NCBI GenBank assembly: GCA_030141605.1
Contig: JAQGDQ010000878.1
Coordinates: 1 to 64,000, forward strand
Direction: 5' to 3'
Origin: Tubiluchus corallicola
Taxonomy: Eukaryota > Priapulida > Priapulimorpha > Priapulimorphida > Tubiluchidae
Length of the DNA stretch: 64,000 nucleotides
The position numbers were made by a program, and so were the translations under genes. Position 1 is the stretch's first letter. Each line of letters begins with the position of its first letter. Positions 36,031 through 48,194 of this stretch are shown here, piece after piece. The notes beneath the pieces are model-generated. The model searched no databases, was not told the origin of the DNA, and saw only the letters and a program-made list of their open reading frames with translations.

Positions 36031-38044
36031 TTTCTATATCAGACGCTTGCCTACCCTTCCCTTGCAAAGGGAATTCAAGCTAGCTTAAAGTCCTGGGATG
36101 AATATGACAATGGCTTAATTAACTCATCATTGTCCACTGACCAGAACCCATTGACCCAAGGTCAAACGTCACTCAACTGCTGTTGTATGCTACCTTATCT
36201 CAGAATACCTACATGCAAGTAATTATGGTTTAGCCACAATTTGTATGAAGTCACCAATTTGGGTCCCTTGCAGCCCAACTCACTGGAAGAAATTAACCAA
36301 TGTTTGCCTGTTAGATCTCTATTGACAAGCCAAATTTTGAAAATCTCCCATAAATGAAAACATCAGGAAGAGGTGCCTGTTTTGAGTTTTTCTTTTTGGA
36401 CAGCTATTTTTGACTAGAAATTAAACGAAAAAAAGTGTAAAGAAAATTGTAATAGTTCCCTTTTTAGTTAACATCTACGGATTTACATCGACTGTCCGAT
36501 CGCTTTCCTGCACGTTGCTCTCTTTTTCTGCCAATAGGTGTCAGGACGCACTCAAAGAGGAAGTCGGCGTCAACTCGCTCAAAGCCTCAAACGACCGATT
36601 AGTCAGCGGAAAGTGAAGCAGTAAAACGAACTTCGTACTTACACTCAGATTATAAATGTACTAGTAGATTTATCGACTTATGTATGTTCGCGCACAGTCT
36701 TTAACGAGACAACAGTTGTCTTACCATCCGTGTGTGTTGATTGACCCCAACAAGACTTATGAAACAAGTTAATATTTTTTTAAGACGCTAATTTGACCTA
36801 TTTACGGGTTTAGCGTTTAGTTGTCCTACAAAAGTTCCAGTACTAGTATTTGGTAAGTGCATATTTTTTAGATAATTAATTAGACTAAATGTGCCCAAAA
36901 CAACATACGGAAAAATTGTGTTAATAGACTGTTATTATCGATTTCCGCGGCGATTGTATAACTTAATATTCTGCTCAGACGCCTATTGATATTTTCAATG
37001 AGGCGCCTAAAATATGCATTTCAAGGCCAGACAGACTGACAAAGACAGGAAGCTAACCAGAAGTTAACGTACTAAAAAGGATGTTTAGCTAGCAAGCAGT
37101 GTGATATAAGAAAAGCTCATAAATACCCTATGATGCAAACTAAGGTTGTCCATAGGCAAACATGTGCAAAGTGTTGCACCAGATAAAAATCCAAAAATAA
37201 AACACAAAACTTATGCCAACTTATTAGTGACTGTAAGCCAACCATATTCCACATCAGCAATAATATATGGAGGGCTGCTTCAAGTAGTTGTAGCTTATTT
37301 GACTAGCAAATTGCTGGAACAGTTTCAAGGCTTAACTACTTAGGACCAACTGAAATATCTTTGATTCAAAAGTTGACTATAAAAATACATGGAAAATCAT
37401 TAGTGTTAAATTTAGTACTAGATTCCTAGTAGCTAGACAAACTAAAGTAAGCTAATGAAGTTTGAAACACAACTTAAATACAATGAATAATGTGTTGCCA
37501 TATTATTGCAATAGGTGAGTCAAATAAAGCTCATGTGAGACTCCTGAAATGCTAAGTGCTGTATTTGAATTGTGTTGTGGTTAGAAGTAATGGTAACGGA
37601 AACCAAGTGATTTTGCAAACTTTGAAGCTGTGGAGTGCGTGAGAAGTGAAATTTGATGCGTGTGTGAAAGATTCAAAATCCGTGTGGCACACGCCGAATG
37701 CGTGAGATTTGGCAGGTTTGGTTTTACCATCTTTATAAACCGAGTGCTCCCAGCTGCTAATCATCTCACAAAATTTTATGTTTATATATGTTGCTGTATT
37801 TCAGTTCCCTGAACTAGAAGACCCTACAAGACTATAAATACAACTGTAGCAATAAAACAGTATCGGCAAAAAAATTAATAGGCCCATCATATCTGAAATT
37901 AGTCATTTTTATGGATATGATCTTATGAAAACTAAAACACTCAATTATTTGATTATAATGTTTCCAAAATATTCGCTAATTATTAATAGATATAGTGGGT
38001 TATGTTTTATAATACTATTCTAGAAAATAATACCTGACTGTTAA
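36031..38044. promoter_or_regulatory. Probable promoter, 5' UTR exon and intron of endophilin
   Basis: 36480-36850 is less AT-rich than its surroundings and ends in a good donor, GTATTTG|gtaagt, at 36852/36853. That could close a 5' UTR exon spliced to the acceptor at 38400. No coding exon. The assignment is inferred. Confidence 0.35.
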
Positions 38045-38338
38045 ACTAATGATATATATAATAATCTTTATTTGCCATTAAAATACATTGATAATCACTG
38101 ATAAAAACTTTACAGAGATGATTAATCACTGTTAGTTAATAAAAACTTACACTGCTAAAGGCAAATGCGTCAGTGCAATCTAAACTACTGTACAGTAATG
38201 GAAAGTAACGACGAATAAAATCAAACATATTTACAACTATGCACAAAAAATGAAAAAACTATGATTTAATTAATATGGCCGTGAATATATGAATTCTGAA
38301 TTAGTGTGTATGTTGTCGTACTGGTGTGATGGTATATA
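38045..38338 (-). mobile_element. 5'-truncated LINE 3' end (second copy)
   Basis: Reverse complement of the 3' terminal part of the element at 22081-22625, including the last ORF2 codons and the same tail. It lies just upstream of the endophilin coding exon, probably within its 5' UTR intron. Confidence 0.8.
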
Positions 38339-38407
38339 GGCACTGTTGTGACTGCTATTATTTGCACAAGATTAAACTATTTCATACATTTACTTTTTCA
38401 GATCAAG

Positions 38408-39586
38408 ATGTCGTTTGCTGGTCTCAAGAAACAGTTTAACAAAGCTAATCAGTACATGAATGAAAAAATTGGTGGAGCAGAAGGCACAAAACTCGACGAT
38501 GACTTCCTCGAAATGGAGAGAAAAACTGACGTAATGACAGACCTGGTAGAAGACTTGCAGACTAAGACTAGGGAATATCTTCAACCAAATCCTGCTTCAC
38601 GTGCCAAGATGCTCACTGCAAATACTGTCTCAAGAATTCGTGGTCAGGTTCAAAAGATGCCATATCCACAACCGGAAGGTAACCTCGGTGACGTCATGAT
38701 AAAGTATGGCAAAGAACTAGGAAATAATTCTGACTTCGGAAGTGCGCTACTAGAATCCGGTGATGCTTTTAAGCAGCTATCTGATATCAAATATGCTCTA
38801 GAGGACAACGTGCGACAAAATTTTCTGGAACCACTCATGCAACTACAGCAAAAAGACCTGAAAGAGGTTAATCACCACAGGAAAAAGTTGTCTGGAAGGA
38901 GACTCGACTACGACTGCAAGAGGCGCAAGAAAGAGAAAGAAGGCTCCAAAATATCGGATGACGAACTCAGATTGTCGGAGGAAAAATTTGAGGAGTCGTG
39001 GAATCTTGCAGAAGCAGCAATGGTCAACCTCTTGGAAAATGATATCGAGCAGATATCTCAGCTAACTGCTCTCATTCAGGCACAACTGGACTTCTTCCGA
39101 CAGTCAGCCGAAGTCTTGGAGGACTTGGTCGAAAAGATTGACAATCACAAAGAGAGTGCAGAAAATCGGCCCAAGAGAACGGCTTCCATACATAAGGTTC
39201 AACGCCGCAGTGTAAGCTCAACAAATTCCGATCCTTGGACGGACCACGCAGATTCTGGAAGCACGGGATCAAAATCGGGAAGCTACACCTTCAATGCCGA
39301 CCCGTGGGACCACACGAATAACCCTCCTCCAGTTTACAGCGCCAGTGTTACTCCTGCAGCAGCCGCCCGTCCCTCAAGCAAGCCGTGCTGCGAGGGTTTA
39401 TACGATTTTGAGCCGGAAAATGATGGTGAGCTAGAGTTCAGCGAAGGTGACATCATTGAACTTAAAGCGCAGATCGATGAGAACTGGTTCGAAGGAAGCG
39501 TTCGTGGAAAAACTGGATTCTTCCCGGTAAATTATGTTAAAGTGTTAACACCACTACCCACCTCACCGGGCACATTTTGCCCCTAA
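38408..39586 (+). CDS. SH3GL: Endophilin A (N-BAR + SH3), single coding exon
   Basis: 392 residues. The start MSFAGLKKQF matches the endophilin A amphipathic helix H0. It follows a splice acceptor TTTACTTTTTCAG (ends 38400), so the ATG at 38408 is preferred over the upstream in-frame ATG, which lies in the intron. The N-BAR domain spans about 5-245, with landmarks IGGAEGTKLDDDF, EYLQPNPASRAK, YPQPEG, GKELG and NLLENDIEQISQL. The SH3 domain spans about 327-382 (GLYDFEPENDGELEF, ENWFEG, GFFPVNYVKVL). Endophilins bend membranes and recruit dynamin and synaptojanin through SH3 during endocytosis. The linker carries two DPW motifs (residues 275-277 and 298-300) and PPPVY. The coding region has no intron. 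A polyadenylation signal AATAAA is at 39625. Confidence 0.95.
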   Translation: MSFAGLKKQFNKANQYMNEKIGGAEGTKLDDDFLEMERKTDVMTDLVEDLQTKTREYLQPNPASRAKMLTANTVSRIRGQVQKMPYPQPEGNLGDVMIKYGKELGNNSDFGSALLESGDAFKQLSDIKYALEDNVRQNFLEPLMQLQQKDLKEVNHHRKKLSGRRLDYDCKRRKKEKEGSKISDDELRLSEEKFEESWNLAEAAMVNLLENDIEQISQLTALIQAQLDFFRQSAEVLEDLVEKIDNHKESAENRPKRTASIHKVQRRSVSSTNSDPWTDHADSGSTGSKSGSYTFNADPWDHTNNPPPVYSASVTPAAAARPSSKPCCEGLYDFEPENDGELEFSEGDIIELKAQIDENWFEGSVRGKTGFFPVNYVKVLTPLPTSPGTFCP

Positions 39587-39624
39587 TTTGCAATGTAGTA
39601 ATCAATTTCTTAGTCTTTGTGAAT

Positions 39625-39630
39625 AATAAA
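39625..39630 (+). terminator. Polyadenylation signal of endophilin
   Basis: AATAAA 39 bp after the stop codon; no poly(A) tract follows it in the genome. Confidence 0.65.
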
Positions 39631-39639
39631 AACCCATTT

Positions 39640-42279
39640 CAATACCCATAGATCAAACCAGTAGTGCTCTAATAGAAAAGCTCTACTTATAATGAAAAGT
39701 ATTTGTATAATTTTTGGGGCAATGTCATACCTTTAGGTTGGTTGTTGGTATGATATATAATCTTTTTGTATTAAAGAAAGACTTTTATTAAGTAGGTGCT
39801 CACAGTCAAAGAATAAAGTCATGCTCTAAAAGCTGCATATCCAACGGCAACTGAATAACAGATTTTCATAACTGAATGGCTTAACATAATTTATATGGAT
39901 AGAAACGGTGATATAAAAGTATTGTACTAATGTTCAAGTCAAAACATTTAGCTAAGAAGTTTCACCAAAATCAAATATAGTTAGAACTCAATTCAGTAAG
40001 ATCGCTGCTGCCACAGCAAGAAACAATGACAAGGTCTCGTCACAGCAATACCATTGTATGTTTCCAAAATAACAAGGACAGCAAAATAACAGATTCCTTA
40101 AAGGTCCATTAAAAAAGTGATGTCCCTACTGTCATTGGTCCACACAAATTTGCTCTTTATGAATCAATTCACAGAAAGCGCTTAATTTTTAAAATGACAT
40201 TCGTGACGAGCAGTAGACCACTAATATGAAATGTTAATAAAGATAAAGGCCCAGTGTAGGTTCCTTTCAAATTATTTTTTCGAAGTTACTCTGACATGCT
40301 TATCAGTCTGATTTCATTCTAAGGATTCCAAGCAAGATTTGTAATCATAATCATACTCATGAACATAATAAAAATTATCTAAGATTTTCCAGACAAAATC
40401 TGAATTAATCGATTTTCAGTTATGGGTGTTACAAAATTTTTGGTGCGTTCGATAATGAAAAGTGTGCCAAAAACAAAACAAACAAATTCTACTACATAAC
40501 TTATTCTTTTACAAAAGTGCCTTTTAGTCATTGTAATAATAACCCGGTAACAAATTGTGAAAATATAACATAAAGAAGTATACGAAGTTCTGTCACCTGT
40601 AGCGGAGCAACAAGTCAGTCAACAAACAAGTTCTTCGCATAATCGAAATTGAAATATTGCCATTAATCGAGTCGAAATAAATTTATTTTAACAGATTACG
40701 AACTCTGATTCCACGTAGCAAAGGCTTACTGAATGGCAGGGTTAAATTTTTGAACATTTAGTCAAGAGAAAAATAAGTCAGAGAAATTAACTTTGCAGAA
40801 ATTCAATGGCTTGCTTCAGAACTTTGTATTACTATAATTACTGCTACACAATCTTTTAATTCAATGCCGTCCTCTGCAAACCAATGGCAAGACTGGAGCT
40901 TAGCATATATCGTCATGAGCCACTGCACCAGCAGAGGTTTCTTAAACCGTGTTCCTATGCAAATTACCGCAGCCAGTACTTTGTACCAACCAGAGAGAGT
41001 ACATGAAGTGGCCATGAGTCATTGATTCAAAGCATGTGTAGGAGGCCACTCTGCTGTATGTTAATATATGATTGTCTGCTTGTGTTGTCAGTGCCACAAA
41101 AATGTGAAACTATATTTTCGAATATTAAAATGGCCAGCATTAAAATAACGAACAATACACAGTGCCTACGAGTCTATAAATTATGGCTCGAACAAGTTGA
41201 CGAAACATCGATATTTTTTTTAAATATCACAAATTTACCATTGCTCGATTTGTTAAAAACTGCTGTATAGTTTCTGCATAGGTGCTATATTTAGGAATTT
41301 TTGCTGGCTTGTATATAAAAATTGTTCTAAACTGGTTGAAATATGTTGTAAATTGCCTAACCTCACAAATTTAGCTAAAATCACTAATCAGCCTCTCCTT
41401 CCTTCAATCAAAGATATATTAATATGTTTACTAAAACAGAAAAACGATTATTTCTAGCTATTATATCCAATTACTGTTAATTATGTGCATATATTTTAAT
41501 AATGTTAACATAAAATTGTGTACCAGAGAATATATTTTTACACAAATTTATTGATCAATACTCTGTTTGTGCAAACAAATCAATAAACTTCATACTGCAG
41601 AATTTGTATGATCCGATAAACCGAATGATCGACAACTAAAATGATATATTTTGTTTGATATGTACTACCATCTAATAAAAATGTTGACTAAAAATATTTA
41701 AAGTGCTTTCGCTTCACTGTACTTCCACGTCTAAGTTTGTGTACGTACCAAACTGGCAGCCTGCAATAAAAGCTGTGAAGAAGATTTCACAGTAATCATT
41801 GAAAAATGTGACTGAAACAAAGGTAAATCGCTGCAAAAGATTAATCAAGATATCGAATTACTAGAACAAAATTATACTCGATTTAAAATATTTCAAGATT
41901 GACAATCACAACGGCACACTCCAAGCTGACATCTAGCATTCAAAGGCGGGGCCTAATCAATGCCATGTTTATGGCAAGACTGGAATACGGCTCATTATAA
42001 ACAAGAGCCCCTAATATGAAATATATACACATCCTTCCACTAGGAAACAAATATTCAGATTCAGTGTCGCAAATGAAACTATCCAGAGCGGGTATTCGGC
42101 CTGGCGTTCACCAATCCAGTCACTGGTCAGACTTGGCATTGCTTAACTTCGTTCACAAAGCAGATTTGTTTGACCACTTGTTTATTCACTCCGCCAGACA
42201 GGCACACCGAACAACTAGGAAATGTTATTGCGCGCATTTTCATTAGCATACCAGAGGCGGTTAGAAGCTGTGTTATACC
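39640..42279. other. Gene-poor stretch
   Basis: No gene was recognised. A segment near 40910-40970 is related to 45730-45790 (shared GAGCCACTG...ACCAGCAGAGG...CCTAAACC-type sequence), a short dispersed repeat. The open frame at 42016-42246 is probably a transposon remnant but has no diagnostic motif. Confidence 0.4.
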
Positions 42280-42281
42280 TA

Positions 42282-42677
42282 TTGCATTAGAACCTCGATT
42301 ATCCGGACCCGAGCTTACCCGGAATATGGGGTTATCCGCGCCCCATCCTATCCAGAATCCAGACTAGATAACAAAATTAACACACGTGCAACTCATAGTT
42401 TTTTACCTTTTTCTACAGAAAAAATAACTAAAATTAGCTACAATAACATGTGCAGTTCAAAACAACACGTTCCAGAATTACATGAACATTTTCACTAAAA
42501 AGCACAATATTTTGCTGATAATGAATCGAACCGCACACTCGTAAAATCATTAAATAACTTTAGAATTAGAATTACAGCTACAATCATTAGTAAAAGTCGT
42601 TTATCCGGACTGACTCAATTATTCGGACGGTTTGGACCTCTCAGAACCGGACTGTCTGCATAATCGAGGCTCTGCTG
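42282..42677. mobile_element. pogo/Tigger-type MITE
   Basis: Inverted ends TAGAACCTCGATTATCCGG and the complement of CATAATCGAGGCTCTGCTG, flanked by TA (42280-42281 and 42678-42679). Internal CGGATAA/TTATCCG blocks are typical of pogo-type ends. No transposase. Confidence 0.7.
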
Positions 42678-43079
42678 TACCACATGCAAGCAAAATATGA
42701 CAAAAGTAACGTCAGTTAATGAAACAGTTGTTGTCCAATAACCAGAGATGTTACCGAAACTGAAACTGCAAACCAAAAATGAAATTTATGAAACATAGGA
42801 AACCGATATCGAAATAAAGCCAAACCGAAATCGACTGGTATCAAAACTGAAAAAATTCTGAAACAAATAAAATACTTTGCTTTGGCTTGTTTGCTTACAT
42901 TTGCTATAATACAAGCTTAGTAGCTAGGCAAATCCTAACCAAAAAAGTAGAATGTTTATGGTTAAAGATCTTCAAGCTTCAAAAAAATTGACAAATTTTA
43001 TTTGTAAATATTTTGTTGTCTATATTTCGTAAATTATAAAATTAAACTTGATCTTATTCAAATGACACGTTGATAGATC

Positions 43080-43220
43080 TGAAAGTTTCACAGTGATCAA
43101 CAATGAAGATATGCCACATTGCCATAAACAGCATGCTATAAATGATAAGTTTCACAATCATCAACACTGAAGATATCCCACATTGCCATACACAGCATGC
43201 AAGAAATGATATAAAAAGTT
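43080..43220. repeat. Short tandem duplication (~63 bp x2)
   Basis: GTTTCACAGTGATCAACAAT... and GTTTCACAATCATCAACACT... with the shared GCCACATTGCCATA and ACAGCATGC blocks. Confidence 0.7.
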
Positions 43221-43605
43221 AACTGAACAATATTTACGCTTTAGATGAACTATTTTAACCAATATTTTTCAGAGATTTTTAACATCTAGCAAATTTGACA
43301 ATTTTCCACGAAAACAAAACTCAACGGAAAGTGAAATTATCAGAAAATTTTCGTTTAAGTAACAACCCTGCCAATAACAGGCCTAATTATTTTTTAATGA
43401 GTTTTTTTAATAAAGGTGTCATTTATTAGACTCACGGTTAATAAAATCAGTGGCTTAATTGACTCAAAAACATCTATTATGCACCGCTCCTATTCAAATG
43501 TATATAAAAACTGTCGACAATTGACTCAAATAACTCCACATAATTGACCCCTACATATAATCCACATATTTTGCTTCGGGTACTTAAAATAAGGCAATTA
43601 TATTG

Positions 43606-43716
43606 GTTAGAGAGTTTTCTACTAATTTTGTACACTATGCTGAAACAATCATGTAAAGTGGTCAGAGAGTTTTCTACTAATTTTGTGCACTATGCTGAAA
43701 CAATCATGTAAAGTAC
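43606..43716. repeat. Short tandem duplication (~55 bp x2)
   Basis: Two adjacent copies of a block containing AGAGAGTTTTCTACTAATTT and CACTATGCTGAAACAATCAT. Confidence 0.85.
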
Positions 43717-43988
43717 CATTGTATTTAAAAGCAGGTACCGTTATCATGTACTATTATCCTAGCTAGCGGTTTTGCTTAGAATCTGTCACCGGTTCATCTG
43801 CTGCAATTAACCTTGTTGCCCAAGAATCTATGCAAACAAACTTTTAATGGCATGCCTAGAACTTTCCATTTAATCAGTTAACTGCCACTGTTATGCCACA
43901 TATGCAGTGGCAGTTATCTGCCAGTATTCTTTGTTTACAAGCTTACAAGCATAAACATCATAGAACAATCAAGAACACCGAGTTAAGC

Positions 43989-45126
43989 TAACATTTAAAA
44001 CTCTTTTGGTTTTTGCAGCAGTGTAAGCTAAAGAGTGATGACTCGTACTTTTACACTACTAATACTACATTTAAAACTCTCTCGGTTTTTGCAGCAGTGT
44101 AAGCTAGAGTGATGACTCATACTTTTACACTAGTAATACTACATTTAAAACTCTCTCGGTTTTTGCAGCAGTGTAAGCTAAAGAGTGACGACTCATACTT
44201 TTACACTACTAATACTACATTTAAAACTCTCTCGGTTTTTGCAGCAGTGTAAGCTAAAGAGTGACGACTCATACTTTTACACTACTAATACTACATTTAA
44301 AACTCTCTCGGTTTTTGCAGCAGTGTAAGCTAAAGAGTGACGACTCATACTTTTACACTACTAATACTACATTTAAAACTCTCTCGGTTTTTGCAGCAGT
44401 GTAAGCTAAAGAGTGACGACTCATACTTTTACACTACTAATACTACATTTAAAACTCTCTCGGTTTTTGCAGCAGTGTAAGCTAAAGAGTGACGACTCAT
44501 ACTTTTACACTACTAATACTACATTTAAAACTCTCTCGGTTTTTGCAGCAGTGTAAGCTAGAGTGACGACTCATACTTTTACACTAGTAATACTACATTT
44601 AAAACTCTCTCGGTTTTTGCAGCAGTGTAAGCTAGAGTGATGACTCATACTTTTACACTAGTAATACTACATTTAAAACTCTCTCGGTTTTTGCAGCAGT
44701 GTAAGCTAAAGAGTGACGACTCATACTTTTACACTACTAATACTACATTTAAAACTCTCTCGGTTTTTGCAGCAGTGTAAGCTAGAGTGATGACTCATAC
44801 TTTTACACTAGTAATACTACATTTAAAACTCTCTCGGTTTTTGCAGCAGTGTAAGCTAAAGAGTGACGACTCATACTTTTACACTACTAATACTACATTT
44901 AAAACTCTCTCGGTTTTTGCAGCAGTGTAAGCTAAAGAGTGATGACTCATACTTTTACACTACTAATACTACATTTAAAACTCTCTCGGTTTTTGCAGCA
45001 GTGTAAGCTAAAGAGTGACGACTCATACTTTTACACTACTAATACTACATTTAAAACTCTCTCGGTTTTGACAGCAATGTAAGCTAAAGAGTGATGACTC
45101 ATACTTTTACACTAGTAATACTACAT
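43989..45126 (+). repeat. Minisatellite: about 15 copies of a 76-bp unit
   Basis: The unit starts ACATTTAAAACTCTCTCGG and continues TTTTTGCAGCAGTGTAAGCT, AAAGAGTGACGACTCATACT, TTTACACTACTAATACT. Some copies are 73 bp (GCTAGAGTGA in place of GCTAAAGAGTGA). DNA to the right, 45127-45212, ends in a pogo-like terminus (complement TACAGTAGACTCCACTTAAT). The array may therefore have expanded inside a pogo-type MITE whose left end is near 43.4 kb; that part is uncertain. Confidence 0.95.
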
Positions 45127-45212
45127 GCAACTGCTAATAGATTCAATTAATCGTTAATTGGGCCAGAATTCTTCCAACCCAAAGCGAGTCTATTAAGTGG
45201 AGTCTACTGTAC

Positions 45213-47919
45213 TTCAATGTAAATCACAACAATCAGAGTTCATGAAAAAATGTGAAATTTCAAGCTTGAAACACGTTTCATATTGACAAGTGTTTTGGTA
45301 TTTACCATGTAAAAGCTGGTCCCAGAATCAAATCTTTCATCGATACGTCAAACTGCAAAGAGAAACAAAACAAATTTCATCACATTATTTGTTCAAATCA
45401 AAACAAATCAAATCAAAGCAGAATAGATATAAATTATATAATTTTTCTTTGAAACTAGAAGAAATACATATACTATTATTTTTTACTGTTCCACATACGT
45501 CAGACACCCACATTCAATTACAGGGCTGCGTAACGATGAATGGCGGTGGTGTCGGGACCAGCACCTAATCTCATTGTCAAGGATAACCCTCTAAGTTAAG
45601 TCAGCGAACCACAAGAGATGCCTTACCACACATTCGGATGTTATCTACAGATGGCCGTTGGGGAGCGTTAAAAAAGAGCACAACAATTGGGCTGATATGC
45701 ATACAGCACACATTACTGGCTCTCTAACGTGAGCCACTGAACCAGCAGAGGTGTCCTAAACCATGTTTGAATGCACGGTTTTGCACTGAAGTGAGTTAAC
45801 TATACCATCACCTGTATAGAAATATATTATAAGAATGAGAACGAATAATATGCACTGAGTGGATTTGCAACCCATCTCACATTGACTGCCAATCATGATG
45901 TGCAACACCTCACTGACCAAAGGCCCTCCCCGTCTGGACACGGGTCATTATAGTGGAGTACTCATTTAACTTCATTATAGACACAATGAATTTGACAGCA
46001 GAAACAATCCATTGTGAGGATTAGGCCTACTGTATGCACCTATAGAAACAATATTAAATGAAAAGTCTTGCTTTTCGTATCCTAACTACAGCTTTATTAT
46101 GAATGAATGATTGCAAATTTAAAAACAAACTAGGCACACAAAAGGATCTCATGAATACACATCATCATTCCATAACTCCTTGCAGCTGCAAACCTCCCGT
46201 GAAAACATTTGAAAATGTTACAAACTTACAATGAAAACTTGCAATTTGGTATCGCACTAGTATGGAAAAAGTTGTTAATGGAGACCGAAAATTAAAGGCG
46301 ATTTTCATAAAATCGCTTGTATTGGCATTTTTCATTCAAAAAGATTCTCCATAGTTAAAGTTTGTTCAGTAAAGTTATTTTATAGCATAAACAGGCAAGG
46401 CTGTTTAAAAATTAGCGCAATCTCAATTATAAACCGCGGAAACAATCGGCTCGGTGAATTCAGAATAACATCTATTTCATAAACTGAATTAAATTATCTG
46501 ACTGACTGTGATTAAGATTTACTTATAGTAAGAAAGGTAAAGTAATTCTAAAACTAATACACAATGATCATATGTACTTGAAATATTTACAAAGCTTTTC
46601 GTTCACTTGCAATTCAAATATTTGAATAAAAGCTATATTTAAACCAGTAGAAATCATTTAATCAAGTCATACAGGCAAGTTTAAAACTAGATGTCATTTG
46701 CAGCTAACATACATAGGCTAGCAAGAAGGGTGAAAATCCAAATGAATTTCAAAATGCTGAAGTTCTTCAAATTTTCAACAATAAGTATTTACCGTCGTAA
46801 AGACAAAACTTATGCTGAAAGTTTCAAATGCATGCTTCAAACTGCACTGCAACATCAAAGCAGAAATTTGCTATTCCTAGTGCCCCACCATAAATATTGC
46901 CAATGGTCAACTGGTCAGTGATACATGGCGGTTTTCAATAGACAGATGTCAATTATAATAAGAAAACCAGTTAATTTGTTCTGAAACTTTGAATTATTTT
47001 AAATGAGGTGTTCTTATGAAGCACTAGTCAATGTTCTTCATGGAAGCAAAAATATTTGACACCATCAGTACATTGTTATCAATATGATGCAAAATTGCAA
47101 ACCCATTTATTTTTATCTTTTCGAAACACAAAAGTCCCATCAAATTCTGCTTTAGGCCACAAAATTTGACATAAAAAATATAAAAATTTTGGCTTTAATG
47201 ACAACCCTAATCATACGGTAACACAGCAATTGAAACTGCATTCTTTTTTTGAAAATATGAAAAATTCGTGCATGTCCAATGAGCTGACATTCACCACTTT
47301 CGATTCACAACTCACAAAAGTCCGGCTAAAAATTTCAATTCAAAAGAAACAAACTGCATTGGGTTGGCAAAGCTGTAGTTCGGCAACAATATTATGCAGG
47401 ACCTACACATCTACTAATTTCATAAAGAAAAGAAACATGAAAATCACAACGTTAAAACAGTTTTATAAATTTGAAATTTGTGCATCATTGAATGGTTGTA
47501 TTAATGGCAATTAACAAAGTATGTTAGTGCCTTACTGCCTTTGAGTGGTCATTAATCAAAATTTGGCAAATGCAGAGATCATAGAATCTTACTAATTATT
47601 AAAATACTAATAGGCCTACTCTATTTGTCATTAACACTATGCAAGATTGTCGTGTTTTATTAATCGAATAAGATATTAGGCTGACACAGGCCGAAGAAAA
47701 ACACGACTGGACGTAAAATTAATACTGGTGAAAAATATTCCAAATCAAACTACTGTAGTGTAGGAGAATTTAGGTACATATATGTGTATATGTATATCAT
47801 TGTATATACAAGTAAGTAATATGGTGCATTGTAATGCAAGTAAGTGGTGTATTGACAGATGATCACATAACTCAAATTCGTAACTATGTAAAATTTTCTT
47901 TCAGTCTTTAAGGCTCACT
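45213..47919. other. Gene-poor stretch
   Basis: No exon, RNA gene or clear transposon was recognised. Open frames at 45290, 46691 and 47230 lack domain similarity and splice context. Confidence 0.4.
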
Positions 47920-48194
47920 CAAAATCGTAATTACATATTATGTTTTCCTTTCTCAACTTTCAGGTTTATTGCTCTTATACCATTGCTATTATTACATCAT
48001 TTACTTCATCCTTATTTACATTAAGTTATCTACAGAAGCATGCATAACTATAATCATTTTTTCATTTAAGTAAGGTGAGTATGTTAATAACCGCATGGTC
48101 GTAGACTCACCTCACACTACTTAAATTATTTTATTTAAAATTTATTAATGTGTTTGATATTGTATTTTTTGATGTGTGAAATAAAATTCATAGT
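47920..48194 (+). repeat. Dispersed repeat with hairpin, copy 2
   Basis: Related to 35775-36030. The hairpin arms are GTGAGT (48075-48080) and ACTCAC (48105-48110), and the copy ends with GAAATAAAATTCATAG. Arms and the CATGGTCGTA loop are kept although flanking bases differ. Confidence 0.65.

Noticed and set aside
42016-42367. Open frames near 42 kb
   Set aside because: Possibly transposon-derived, but no diagnostic motif. The second overlaps a MITE end.
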